A DNA stretch of 64,000 bases from Shewanella sp. Arc9-LZ (GCF_010092445.1 NZ_CP048031.1:558001-622000); one strand, 5' to 3'; positions 50,770 to 59,855 are shown, counted from the first letter of the stretch. Program-made: numbers and translations. Notes: generated by a model not told the origin, from the sequence alone.

Positions 50770-52401
50770 ATGAGCCAGTCAGCCACTGAGGCAGATGTAT
50801 CACCAGTCGGCCCTATGAGTACTGTGAGTGATAAACCGACGGGGTATCAGCGCGGTAGCAAACGTTCTTGGATAGCTGTTGCGGGCGGCTTAATCGGTGC
50901 CTTTATGGCTATTTTGGATATTCAAATCACCAATGCGTCGATGAAAGAAATTCAAGGTAGTTTAGGCGCCACTTTAGAAGAAGGCAGTTGGATTGCTACC
51001 GCTTATTTAGTGGCTGAAATGATTGCCATTCCTTTATCTGGTTGGTTAAGTACTGGGTTATCGACTCGCCGTTATTTACTGTGGACTACCGCTGCCTTTA
51101 TTGTGGCCTCTATATTGTGCTCAATGTCTTGGAACCTTGAGTCAATGATCGCTTTTCGTGCCTTGCAGGGATTTTTTGGCGGGGCATTAATTCCGTTAGC
51201 ATTTCGATTAATTCTTGAGTTTTTACCCGACAATAAACGCGCCATGGGTATGGCTCTGTTTGGGGTAACCGCAACATTTGCACCTTCCATTGGACCGACG
51301 CTAGGTGGTTGGCTAACCGAACAATTTAGCTGGCATTATTTATTCTATATCAATGTTCCACCAGGCTTATTAGTGATGGCGATGTTGGCTTATGGTTTAG
51401 AGCGCAAACCAATCATTTGGGATAAATTAAAAGACGCTGATTATTCAGGCATTGTCACCATGGCGTTGGGTATGGGCTGTTTAGAAGTTGTGCTAGAAGA
51501 GGGCAACCGTAAAGACTGGTTTGGCTCTGATCTTATTCGTAACCTCGCCATTGTTGCCGCGATCAATATCAGCTTGTTTATTTGGATCCAGTTACGTAAA
51601 GCTCAGCCATTAGTGAATATTCGTCTGCTTGCGCAGCGAGATTTTGCCTTATCTACGGTGGCGTATTTTTTACTGGGAATGGCGTTGTTTGGGGCGATTT
51701 ATATGATCCCGCTGTATTTATCACAAATTCATGATTATACCCCGTTAGAAATTGGTGAAGTGATTATGTGGATGGGCTTTCCGCAGTTGCTGGTACTGCC
51801 ATTAGTGCCTAAATTAATGCAGAAGTTTGATCCGCGATATTTGGCTGCACTTGGGTTTGCTTTATTTGCGACCAGTTATTATATGAATAGCCATATGACC
51901 ATGGATTACGCTGGCGATCAAATGATTGCTTCGCAAATAGTACGAGCGTTAGGACAGCCGTTTATTTTAGTGCCTATTGGTATTTTGGCGACAATGCATC
52001 TTCAAGCACATGAAAATGCCTCTGCATCGACAGTGCTCAATGTGATGCGTAATTTAGGTGGGGCTTTTGGTATCGCGCTGGTGGCAACGTTAACCGATAA
52101 TTTGGCTCGAGTTCATTTGGCCCATATTAAAGAGACGTTGCCAGCAATCAGTGCCCAAGCTTATAACTATATTCAGCATACCAGTTCGATACTGCAAATT
52201 GCGGGTTCTGATGCGGTGAGTGCTAACTCACAAGCCTATGCTTTACTTGCTAAAAACATGTCACAGCAGGCATATATTCAAGCCTATAATGATGTGTTTC
52301 TTATAATGGCATGTTTTCTATTGATTGCAGTTGTTGCGGTTTTATTGATCCGTAAACCCGTGGCGAAAAGTGATTCAGATCAGCCTAATGAAATGCATTA
52401 A
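50770..52401 (+). CDS. EmrB/QacA-type MFS multidrug transporter (DHA2)
   Basis: The 543-residue protein has about 14 membrane segments. Signatures are the motif MAILDIQITNASMKEIQGSL of TM1, ATAYLVAEMIAIPLSGWLS, and motif C near GVTATFAPSIGPTLGGWLTE. Paired with the upstream adaptor it forms a proton-driven tripartite exporter of hydrophobic drugs or related compounds. The substrate is unknown. Confidence 0.92.
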   Translation: MSQSATEADVSPVGPMSTVSDKPTGYQRGSKRSWIAVAGGLIGAFMAILDIQITNASMKEIQGSLGATLEEGSWIATAYLVAEMIAIPLSGWLSTGLSTRRYLLWTTAAFIVASILCSMSWNLESMIAFRALQGFFGGALIPLAFRLILEFLPDNKRAMGMALFGVTATFAPSIGPTLGGWLTEQFSWHYLFYINVPPGLLVMAMLAYGLERKPIIWDKLKDADYSGIVTMALGMGCLEVVLEEGNRKDWFGSDLIRNLAIVAAINISLFIWIQLRKAQPLVNIRLLAQRDFALSTVAYFLLGMALFGAIYMIPLYLSQIHDYTPLEIGEVIMWMGFPQLLVLPLVPKLMQKFDPRYLAALGFALFATSYYMNSHMTMDYAGDQMIASQIVRALGQPFILVPIGILATMHLQAHENASASTVLNVMRNLGGAFGIALVATLTDNLARVHLAHIKETLPAISAQAYNYIQHTSSILQIAGSDAVSANSQAYALLAKNMSQQAYIQAYNDVFLIMACFLLIAVVAVLLIRKPVAKSDSDQPNEMH

Positions 52402-52447
52402 TCATGTTAGTATTATCTTAATTGATAGCAATAAATTAAGGTGAGAG

Positions 52448-52912
52448 ATGACATTAACGTGGCTAGATGTTGGTTTTACTGAGCTGTCTTTAGAGCAGCT
52501 TTATGGCTTATTGCAATTGCGTGTAGATGTCTTTGTGGTTGAACAAAATTGTCCTTATCCTGAATTAGATGGAAAAGATAAACATCCGCAAACCAGGCAC
52601 TTATTGGGAGTGAATGAACAGGGTGATATAGAGGCTTATAGCCGCGTGTTAGCGCCCGATATTAGTTACCCTCAAGCGAGTATTGGCCGTGTTGCTGTTG
52701 CAAAATCTGCCCGTGGTCAGGGCGTGGCCAATCAATTAATGCTAAGTGCCATAGCCATTGCAAAACGGCATTGGCCAACAGACAATATTCAGATTGGGGC
52801 ACAAGATTATTTACGTCATTTTTATCAACAACTTGGCTTTATTGTCAATTCAGATGTGTACCTTGAAGACGGCATTGAGCATCTTGATATGTTGTTAATC
52901 TATAATAGCTAA
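52448..52912 (+). CDS. elaA: ElaA-family GNAT acetyltransferase
   Basis: The 154 residues align throughout with E. coli ElaA (153): LSLEQLYGLLQLRVDVFVVE, QNCPYPELDG, the acetyl-CoA loop GRVAVAKSARGQGVANQLM and IQIGAQDYLRHFYQQLGF. The role is not established. It lies 46 bp after the MFS gene with AGGTGAG as ribosome site and may be cotranscribed with it. A 7-bp tandem repeat overlaps its stop. Confidence 0.9.
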   Translation: MTLTWLDVGFTELSLEQLYGLLQLRVDVFVVEQNCPYPELDGKDKHPQTRHLLGVNEQGDIEAYSRVLAPDISYPQASIGRVAVAKSARGQGVANQLMLSAIAIAKRHWPTDNIQIGAQDYLRHFYQQLGFIVNSDVYLEDGIEHLDMLLIYNS

Positions 52913-52927
52913 TAGCTAATAGCTAAT
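52904..52927. repeat. 7-bp tandem repeat over the elaA stop
   Basis: AATAGCT occurs three times in a row plus AAT, and includes the TAA stop of elaA at 52910-52912. Because 7 is not a multiple of 3, the repeat places stops in all forward frames. Confidence 0.8.
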
Positions 52928-53022
52928 TGGTATGAGTAGCGTTGGATTCAGAGATAATATAATCAACTCTGCGTTAAGCCGCTATTTCTTTGGATTTGGG
53001 TAGATTTTATTAAGGAAAAACG

Positions 53023-53340
53023 ATGTCAGATTATGTAATTAATACCCAGCAAATTGTGTGTGTCGCTCAATTTGTGGCGAAAGCAGGAAAACGTGATGAG
53101 TTAGTGGCGGTATTGGCAAGCTTGATCCCTGATACTCGTCGTGAATCTGGCTGTATTCGTTATGAATTGAATGTCAGTATTGATGACGACAACAAAGTTG
53201 CCTTTGTGGAAAAGTTTGTTGATCGTGCAGCATTTGATCAACATTGCGCCAAAGAGGCTATTCAACATTATTTTCACCATGTGATGCCTGAGTTGGTTGA
53301 ATCACATCATGTTGAAGTGTTTAATCAAGTGATTGCTTAA
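53023..53340 (+). CDS. antibiotic-biosynthesis-monooxygenase-fold protein
   Basis: The 105 residues form an ABM dimeric alpha+beta barrel domain (YgiN-like): VCVAQFVAKAGKRDELVAVL, RRESGCIRYELNVSID, FVEKFVDRAAFDQHCA and IQHYFHHVMPELV. E. coli YgiN is a quinol monooxygenase; other members have various roles. AAGGA is the ribosome site. The substrate is unknown. Confidence 0.82.
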   Translation: MSDYVINTQQIVCVAQFVAKAGKRDELVAVLASLIPDTRRESGCIRYELNVSIDDDNKVAFVEKFVDRAAFDQHCAKEAIQHYFHHVMPELVESHHVEVFNQVIA

Positions 53341-53359
53341 TTGGCGGTTGCTGTTAAGT

Positions 53360-53404
53360 GCGGCAATTTCGATAGCTGTAATTTCAAGTGCTGTAATTTC
53401 AAGA
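53360..53404. repeat. three tandem 15-bp repeats after the ABM gene
   Basis: Three 15-bp units of the type GCTGTAATTTCAAGT (the first diverged) lie 20 bp after the ABM stop. Confidence 0.7.
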
Positions 53405-53460
53405 GCTGGATGTCACGATTAGATTTGAAGCGTTAGAGCTCAACATTAGATTACAGATAC

Positions 53461-53492
53461 AAAAATGCCAATCTAAACAGATTGGCATTTTT
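53461..53492. terminator. bidirectional terminator
   Basis: AAAAATGCCAATCT-AAAC-AGATTGGCATTTTT is a perfect 14-bp stem between the convergent ABM and porin genes. Confidence 0.93.
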
Positions 53493-53534
53493 AATCATTT
53501 ATACTGTTAAGCCGAAGCTTTTATATCAGAATGA

Positions 53535-54578
53535 TTAGAAGTCGTAACGAGCACCGACAGTGAAGATGTTGTCATCTTCTAAATCAACAGTAGCTGTACC
53601 CACTTTATGGTCGCCTTCATACATAGCATAGTGACCATAAACTAAGGTTGACTTAGAGATACGGTAATCAGCACCCACAGTAATTTGAGTGATGTTTACG
53701 TCAGTACCAGTCGCTTCTTTAATATTTTTGTAGTAGCTACCAAAACCAGCTTCATCTTGACCGTATTCAGCTTTTAAGTTTACGCCGTTTAGGTTGTAAG
53801 ATACGTTAAGGAAGAAAGAATCACCTTCTTGATCAGATGTTTGGCTTTCAGTGTTTTGGTATAAACCACCAAGCTTGAACTCACCTAGCTTAACTTGTGC
53901 CACACCACGATAAGCATCAATGCCACCAATAGTGTTATAAGCTGCAGCGACATAGTAAGGGTGTGCTTTAAGGCCTTTATCACCAATAGTTGCACTTAAT
54001 GCATATTGATCATCATATGATTCTTTACCAGCATCATCTGTGTAGTTGTCTTCCATTAAATAAGTTGCGTTTAATGTAACTAAGCCACCAATCACTGGTG
54101 AATAGTACCAAATACCGTCAGCTTTACGTAACTGGCCACCAATCATACGATCGATATCTGCGTTGAAGTTACCAAATAAATCAATGCCACCTTCAGACTG
54201 TTTAAATACAGTATCGTTACGGCCGATTAACACTGTACCTGCGTCACTTTTTAAACCTAAGAACGTGTTACGCGCTTTAAATACAACTTCGTCACTGCCA
54301 TTTTTGCCTTCAGTTTGAGTGGTATTTTCAACTTGGAATTCCATTTGGTATAACAGTTCAATACCGTTACCAAATTTTTCGCTACCTTTTACGCCTAAGT
54401 TAGAAAAGTTGTTTTCTAATACTGTGCCTTCTTTGTGATTTTGAGTTGTTGCGCCTTTATCAGAATTAGTCACGGCTAAATCTAAACGACCATAGAAACT
54501 TGGGCCTTCAGCAAGTGTAGCGAAAGAAACTAATGTAAGTACAGATGCTACCGATGCAGAGATTAAGGTTTTTTTCAT
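53535..54578 (-). CDS. general porin, outer membrane
   Basis: The 347-residue protein begins with a signal peptide (MKKTLISASVASVLTLVSFA, ending LAEG) and then GPSFYGRLDLAV, the first strand of trimeric porins of the Gram_porin_4 type. It ends VGARYDF, with the C-terminal Phe needed for outer-membrane insertion. Strands such as FLGLKSDAGTVLIGRNDTVF and the loop-rich body fit 16 strands. It allows diffusion of small solutes. Confidence 0.93.
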   Translation of the reverse strand: MKKTLISASVASVLTLVSFATLAEGPSFYGRLDLAVTNSDKGATTQNHKEGTVLENNFSNLGVKGSEKFGNGIELLYQMEFQVENTTQTEGKNGSDEVVFKARNTFLGLKSDAGTVLIGRNDTVFKQSEGGIDLFGNFNADIDRMIGGQLRKADGIWYYSPVIGGLVTLNATYLMEDNYTDDAGKESYDDQYALSATIGDKGLKAHPYYVAAAYNTIGGIDAYRGVAQVKLGEFKLGGLYQNTESQTSDQEGDSFFLNVSYNLNGVNLKAEYGQDEAGFGSYYKNIKEATGTDVNITQITVGADYRISKSTLVYGHYAMYEGDHKVGTATVDLEDDNIFTVGARYDF

Positions 54579-55042
54579 CTTTCATGCTCCCTAGAACGTT
54601 ATGTTCTATATTCCATTTTTCATGGTTTTAGTTAGTGAAGTTTGTCGCAGATTCAATTCTGTAACAATCTGGTGCAGATTTTTACAGATTTGATACCTTC
54701 AGAGTGTGGCCTAGATCAAATAAACAAGGCCTACTTGAAATTTTGTGTATAAATCTGTGATAACTGCGACCATTTGTATAAAAAAATCACCATATGGCGT
54801 GGATCTACCTCTTTAGGGATATTCCTATTCGATTAAAAATAGGCTAGCGCACAACCATAAAAAGTTGCAAAATTGTATGTTAGCCCATGTTAATTTAATC
54901 ATTGTGAATATTCGATGTTAATTTTTATATCTTTAGTCTAATAAGGTTATAAATTAAGCATATTTTAATGTTTGTTGTGATAGGACACATTGACGCTAGG
55001 ACATAAAGACATTTAGCTCAATCTGCCTCTGCTGAGTAATAG
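54579..55042. promoter_or_regulatory. porin upstream region
   Basis: No gene is present. On the plus strand CAGATT occurs three times between about 54649 and 54690, with an inverse-like AATCTG between; such clustered short direct repeats before a porin suggest regulator sites (OmpR-like control is a guess). The rest is AT-rich, with nothing recognised. Confidence 0.25.
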
Positions 55043-55195
55043 ATTGCTATCAAACGGCTCTTTATCCTGCTATCTAGATGGTATGGTTTACCATAGATAT
55101 AGGTACACTATTGACGTGTTAACCCTCCGGCCAGCTTGATCTGTTAAGCTGCAATAAACCGCTTTTATTACTTTATCCCACATCCCATGTTTCAT
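55043..55195. repeat. degenerate dispersed element, copy B
   Basis: Blocks GCTATCAAAC (55046), CTATTGACG (55108), AATAAACCG and TTTATCCCA (55172) repeat the order found at 22966-23125. It lies in the long gap before tcdA; 55196-55379 holds nothing else. Confidence 0.45.
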
Positions 55196-55379
55196 ATCTC
55201 ATATACCAAAACGAGTGAGCAGAATTACTCGCTATAAATACGAGCATGTGGTGCTTGTTATTAAACCAAAATGCACCCTTAACCAAATTCATCTAGAGTG
55301 AATCGTGACAAACGTTTAGCTTTGAGGATAAATCATATAAAATTGGCCGCGAAAATAGTCGTTAATTAGGGCGTAACCC

Positions 55380-56183
55380 ATGTTGTCAGAATCTTATACT
55401 CATCGTTTTGCTGGTGTTGGCCGTTTGTATGGTCAAGCCGCACTAACGACTTTTTCGCAAGCCCATGTTGTGGTTGTTGGTATTGGCGGTGTAGGCACAT
55501 GGGTTGCCGAAGCATTAGCAAGAAGTGGGATAGGGCAGATTACGCTAATTGATTTAGATGATATTTGTGTTACCAACACCAATCGCCAAATACATGCATT
55601 AATTTCGACTATTGGCCAATCAAAAGTTGAGGTTATGGCAAAACGCATTGGCGAAATTAACCCAGAGTGTGTGGTTAATGAAGTAGAAGATTTTATTACC
55701 TTAGATAATCTTGCTGAGTATTTTAAGCCGGCCTCACAAGGTGGCAATATTGATTATGTGGTTGACTGTATTGATGCTGTAAAGCCTAAAGCAGGTTTAA
55801 TCGCTTGGTGCAAGCGTAATAAAATTCCACTAGTGACCATAGGCGGTGCGGGCGGACAAACCGATCCGACTTTAATTCAAGTGACTGATTTGGCTAAAAC
55901 AGTACAAGATCCATTATTGGCAAAAGTGCGCAACATATTACGCAAAGATTACAATTTCACTAAAAATATTCAGCGCCGTTTTGCTGTAGATGCGGTGTTT
56001 TCGACCCAACATCTCGTCTATCCTCAAGCTGATGGCAGTGTATGCAACACTAAAGAAAATGCAGAAGGTAGTATGCGAATGGATTGCGCCTCCGGTTTTG
56101 GTGCCATTACTATGGTGACGGGAACGTTTGCGTTTGTTGCGGTTAGTCGTGTGCTGACTAAATTAGCCGCTAAACCCGCTTAA
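55380..56183 (+). CDS. tcdA: tRNA threonylcarbamoyladenosine dehydratase
   Basis: TcdA (CsdL) is an E1-like enzyme that cyclises t6A37 of tRNA to ct6A with ATP. The 267 residues show FAGVGRLYG, the ATP loop VVVVGIGGVGTWVAEALARS, then DLDDICVTNTNRQIHA and DCIDAVKPKAGLIAWCKR. A C-terminal hydrophobic helix may contact the membrane, as in E. coli. It is convergent with the kinase gene downstream. Confidence 0.95.
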   Translation: MLSESYTHRFAGVGRLYGQAALTTFSQAHVVVVGIGGVGTWVAEALARSGIGQITLIDLDDICVTNTNRQIHALISTIGQSKVEVMAKRIGEINPECVVNEVEDFITLDNLAEYFKPASQGGNIDYVVDCIDAVKPKAGLIAWCKRNKIPLVTIGGAGGQTDPTLIQVTDLAKTVQDPLLAKVRNILRKDYNFTKNIQRRFAVDAVFSTQHLVYPQADGSVCNTKENAEGSMRMDCASGFGAITMVTGTFAFVAVSRVLTKLAAKPA

Positions 56184-56205
56184 CATTGTTGTGTAAATTT
56201 GTCGG

Positions 56206-57786
56206 TTATCTCGGCACACTAATCACGAACATTGGCCCACCTAGTGGTGACGTAGCAACATAACAGATATTACCCTTGAGCTGAGTCACCGCGTTAAACG
56301 CTGCCGCTAGCCCTAAACCTACTCCTCCTTTGTGACGAGCTGTGGTGAAGAAGGGTTCGAAAATATGTTCGACGATGTCATTAGGAATAACCGCGCCATT
56401 ATTTTGAATTTCGATTTGAATACTGTCTGGCTCAGCAACGACATTGATGTGGATTTTCGCTTGCGAAACATCCTTAAACGCATGCAAAAAGGCATTTGAT
56501 ACCACATTAGTGATAGCTTGGCTTAATAAACTGGCATTATTATTAAGTTGCAACTGCTTATCCAAACTGGTGGTTATTTCGACGTCTTGCGGTGAAAATA
56601 TCATTAATGTTGAATCAGTAATATCGCGTAATAGATTGCTCAAATTAAAGACGGTGTTTTTCTCGTGGCTTTGTTCTGCGGCAATAGATTTAAATTGTTG
56701 GATCAAATAACTGGCACGAGTGATATTACTGACGATTAACTGACTGCTTTGTTGGTATTGCTCTAAAATCCCATTAATTTGTTCTAAAGTGGCATCATCG
56801 CTATGGATTAATTTGATTAACTCTTCTATGTGAGACAATTGCGAGCTGGCAGCCGTTAAGCAAATACCGATAGGGGTATTAATTTCATGAGCTACGCCGG
56901 AAACTAACCCACCTAGTGCCGCCATTTTTTCTTTTTCAACCAGAACTTGTTGTGTTCGTTTTAACATTTGCAATGATTGTTCAAGTTCTCTGGTTTGTTC
57001 TTTTACCTGGCGCGCGAGCTCATCTTTATAGCTGCGTTCTAATAGCAGTAAGCGATCGCGATCTTCAAGTGCGTGCTGAAGATCGATTTTTGATTGGTGC
57101 AATGCTCGATAAGAGCCTCTTATTTGCCGTTGCATGGTATTAACCGCATCGGCTACCAAACTGAATTCATCATGTTGCGGCTTACGATTAAAATCCAAAG
57201 GAGTAAAGTCGTGGTCTAAGCTAATATCATCGCAATATTGGCTTAGTTGACGAAGATGTTTGGTCACATTGAACCACACCAGAAGCAAGATAAAGCCAGT
57301 CACTAAGAAGGTTTTGATCGCGTTGGATAATAAAATCAGTATTGCTTTATCATACAAACGATCATATATGACATTTAGATCAGCTTGTACGATGAGTGTC
57401 CCAACAGGAATATGTTCATTATTGGTATAAATTAATGGGTATTGTTTCTCAATAACAGCCGTTTTCTTATATTCACCAAAGTGCCATTCTTGATTAGTGT
57501 CATCACGGATAGAAATATAGTTTATGTCAGGTAATTGACTTAAACCACGGAGCTGCGTGTCGATTAAATGTTCATCTATTACCCATATACTGGCTGCCAG
57601 CACTTCTAAATTTACCGCTTCTATATTCGAAAAAACGCGATCAATTCTACTTACATCACTTTGATAATCACTTACGAGCTGATAAGCCGTCGTCACGAGG
57701 GTAATTAAAGAACTAAAGATCACGATAGAAAGCGTCAGTTTTCGAGCTATTGGACTTCGCAGTAACTGTTTTATGGATATCAGCAT
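56206..57786 (-). CDS. membrane sensor histidine kinase, orphan
   Basis: From MLISIKQLLRSPIARKLTLS (57786) it has 526 residues: a membrane segment, a periplasmic domain (about 40-165), a second membrane segment, a HAMP-like linker, a coiled coil, the phospho-His in LVSGVAHEINTPIG and an ATPase domain with NVVSNAFLHAF, IFEPFFTT and GVGLGLAAAFNAV. A longer frame begins 123 bp upstream but lacks a signal-like start. No response regulator is adjacent, so the partner is unknown. Confidence 0.88.
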   Translation of the reverse strand: MLISIKQLLRSPIARKLTLSIVIFSSLITLVTTAYQLVSDYQSDVSRIDRVFSNIEAVNLEVLAASIWVIDEHLIDTQLRGLSQLPDINYISIRDDTNQEWHFGEYKKTAVIEKQYPLIYTNNEHIPVGTLIVQADLNVIYDRLYDKAILILLSNAIKTFLVTGFILLLVWFNVTKHLRQLSQYCDDISLDHDFTPLDFNRKPQHDEFSLVADAVNTMQRQIRGSYRALHQSKIDLQHALEDRDRLLLLERSYKDELARQVKEQTRELEQSLQMLKRTQQVLVEKEKMAALGGLVSGVAHEINTPIGICLTAASSQLSHIEELIKLIHSDDATLEQINGILEQYQQSSQLIVSNITRASYLIQQFKSIAAEQSHEKNTVFNLSNLLRDITDSTLMIFSPQDVEITTSLDKQLQLNNNASLLSQAITNVVSNAFLHAFKDVSQAKIHINVVAEPDSIQIEIQNNGAVIPNDIVEHIFEPFFTTARHKGGVGLGLAAAFNAVTQLKGNICYVATSPLGGPMFVISVPR

Positions 57787-58014
57787 AGTTTCTTCATTGT
57801 GATTTATAAATAGGGAGGATCTACCGATGAAAGTATTTATTCTACAATGTATTTCGCCAGTGTTAGTTCGGATTTCATACCTTGCTTCAAGCATAGCCTG
57901 ATAGGCCATATATAGTATGAAAAAATAAATAAATATCAGCTAATCAATTATTTTTTCTGGCATATATTTTGCTTTGCCTTAGTAAGCTCAAAAATCTGAC
58001 ACTGCGGGTAAGCT

Positions 58015-58626
58015 ATGATGAAAATGAAAGTAGGTTCAATAAAGTTATTGAATAGTAAGCGTTTGTTCGTAAGTTCTATGTCATGGCTTATTGTAACATG
58101 TGCTAGTTTATTGTTTGCGCCTAAAGATTTATTGGCGTTTTTATCGTTAGACCAACTCGTTAATCAATATGGTCAGTTTATTGGCTTAGGGTTGATTATG
58201 GGAGTGGCATATTTTTTAAGCCAGATTTTTGCCTTTGTCGTCGATGAGGCCATCGTATATTTACGTCAAAAACGTACCGTAGAAACTATTGACGCAAAAG
58301 TGAAACTACTGGACCCTGCTGAAAGAGCCTTGCTACGGGAGTTCTTTTTACAAGGACAAACTATTTTAACCTTGCCACAAAATGAATTAGCGGTTAAAAA
58401 TTTAGTTAATACTAGCATACTTGAAATGCTTGGAAACGAGCGTCACTATGCGATTCAAGGGCCAACGGCTGAATACAAAATTTCGATGCAAGCACGTAAT
58501 TATTTAAATCGTGATGTACTCCGTTTACCAGCGGGTGAACCCAGTGCAGAAGAAATGAGTTACCTGATTAAAACGCGACCACATTTTATTAATGGATTGA
58601 TTCAATCACGTAAGCATGCAGTGTAA
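58015..58626 (+). CDS. SieB-like membrane protein (superinfection exclusion B family)
   Basis: The 203 residues have two N-terminal membrane segments (about 16-36 and 55-75), then a cytoplasmic domain with LLDPAERALLREFFLQGQTIL, which resembles the PF14163 SieB-type family, in which phage proteins block superinfecting phages. No other phage genes are near. The TAA stop lies inside the terminal repeat of a MITE (58624-58893), so the present C-terminus may have been set by that insertion. The similarity is by eye and the function is uncertain. Confidence 0.55.
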   Translation: MMKMKVGSIKLLNSKRLFVSSMSWLIVTCASLLFAPKDLLAFLSLDQLVNQYGQFIGLGLIMGVAYFLSQIFAFVVDEAIVYLRQKRTVETIDAKVKLLDPAERALLREFFLQGQTILTLPQNELAVKNLVNTSILEMLGNERHYAIQGPTAEYKISMQARNYLNRDVLRLPAGEPSAEEMSYLIKTRPHFINGLIQSRKHAV

Positions 58627-58893
58627 TACCAATCTCATTAAATATCTGTTCAATTCAGAGTCTCTCAGGTTTTTCAATTCAAGGCGTATTGATGTAGAAA
58701 TGGTTGTTCCCTTTTTAATCGATACAACACAGAAGTGGAATACCTGAGAGACTCCATTCTGGCGGGTTTCAAAGTCCTTTATGCTTCGTTAGATGTTTTC
58801 AAAATAGAATCACTATTCGCTTCAATCATCTGCCTTGCCTACAGCACTTTGAACTCCCGCTGAAAGATCACATATTTAATAGGATTGGTATAA
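58624..58893. mobile_element. MITE-like element with ATACCAATC terminal repeats, 270 bp
   Basis: The left end TAATACCAATC-T-CATTAAAT and the right end (reverse complement TTATACCAATCCTATTAAAT) match at 21 of 25 positions. Inside, AGTCTCTCAGGT and ACCTGAGAGACT form a further inverted pair. No open frame is present. Small non-autonomous elements with ATACCAATC ends occur in marine gammaproteobacteria. No clear target duplication was seen. Confidence 0.8.
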
Positions 58894-58928
58894 TAGCGCG
58901 GAAAATAGTGCTGTAGATGAATAAAAAA

Positions 58929-58980
58929 GATGGGGGCGTATAAAGCCCCCATTCTGGCATAAAAACACATCATGTGTTTT
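58929..58980. terminator. pair of hairpins downstream of the MITE
   Basis: ATGGGGGC-GTATAAA-GCCCCCAT (58930-58952) has an A-run before it but no strong T-run after. AAAACACAT-C-ATGTGTTTT (58962-58980) follows. On the minus strand the first could terminate the small gene at 59062-59193. Confidence 0.5.
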
Positions 58981-59061
58981 GTCGCCAATGTATCATTCAC
59001 AAGGAAGTATCCATATTGGATATGAATAATAAGCAGTAAAAAACTTAACCTATTAAGAGAC

Positions 59062-59193
59062 TCACTTAGTAGGTGCAGACTTCACAATAAACATCCACAT
59101 TAGATAAGACATTATTCCAAAGGTACAAAAAATTACCATCATAGAAAGTAATCCTATTGCGTTACCAAACATTAAATCTAACCAAAATGCCAT
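59062..59193 (-). CDS. small DUF3149-like membrane protein, 43 residues
   Basis: A short gene encodes MAFWLDLMFGNAIGLLSMMV and 23 more residues ending VKSAPTK, a single hydrophobic helix with a short charged tail. The start pattern M-A-F-W-L-D-L-x-F-G and the length match the DUF3149 family of small inner-membrane proteins. AGGATAA precedes the ATG. An FNR-like box lies 62 bp upstream, which suggests induction at low oxygen. Function is unknown. Confidence 0.75.
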   Translation of the reverse strand: MAFWLDLMFGNAIGLLSMMVIFCTFGIMSYLMWMFIVKSAPTK

Positions 59194-59254
59194 GATATTT
59201 ATCCTTTAGGTTGTGAAGACGTGATCATCATAAAGTCAAAATAACGTCGTTATA

Positions 59255-59268
59255 CTGATCTTGATCAA
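59255..59268 (-). promoter_or_regulatory. FNR/EtrA-like box
   Basis: CTGAT-CTTG-ATCAA matches 9 of 10 positions of the FNR consensus TTGAT-N4-ATCAA. It lies upstream of the DUF3149-like gene. CRP can use related sites in Shewanella. Confidence 0.5.
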
Positions 59269-59502
59269 TCTTCAGCCGTCATGATGTTAACTTAGTGTAA
59301 AATTGCCAATTAGCTCACAAAAAAACACAATCCATCTCAATAGAGGGTGATGAATGACTTTTGACCAATTGAGTGTTTTTTATAGAAAATAATAGGTAAA
59401 GGGCTTGCCATTATTAAATGCAACGGTATAATCGCCAGCACTTAATCGTGACAATGATTGTTACGAAAAGTATTGTTTGGTTAGGATTAAATTACGAGTG
59501 TT

Positions 59503-59605
59503 GTTTTGCAAAGATATTTGGATTTCTCAGATTACTTTGCAAAGCTAACATAGCTACTAAGTCTTTGCCTGAGTGATGAAATTGGTATACATGGGGGATT
59601 CAAAA
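59503..59605 (+). pseudogene. truncated tRNA-Leu copy with its upstream region
   Basis: Positions 59567-59605 are identical to the first 39 bases of the tRNA-Leu at 59856, ending inside the anticodon loop after CAAAA. The 64 bp before them are a diverged copy of the DNA before the true gene (GTTTTGCAAAGATATTT and so on). The offset is exactly 289 bp across the whole 103-bp block. The 3' half of the tRNA is missing. Confidence 0.85.
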
Positions 59606-59855
59606 ATCACAGTGTGTACTAGCTTGGTATAAGTAAGCTGTTGAAGTAAAACGTTAATGCTAAATAATTAACATGCAAAATCCTTGCAAAGATTTGCAAA
59701 GTTTTTGAATTATAAGATTTTATGCCTCCCAACGAATATGGGTTATAAACAGGCTAAAATTACATAATTAAAGTAAGATGGAATTGGTTTGGTTTTGCAA
59801 AGATATTTAGTGTTTTAGATTTCTTTGCAAAGCTAAATGTAGCTTGAAAGCCTTT

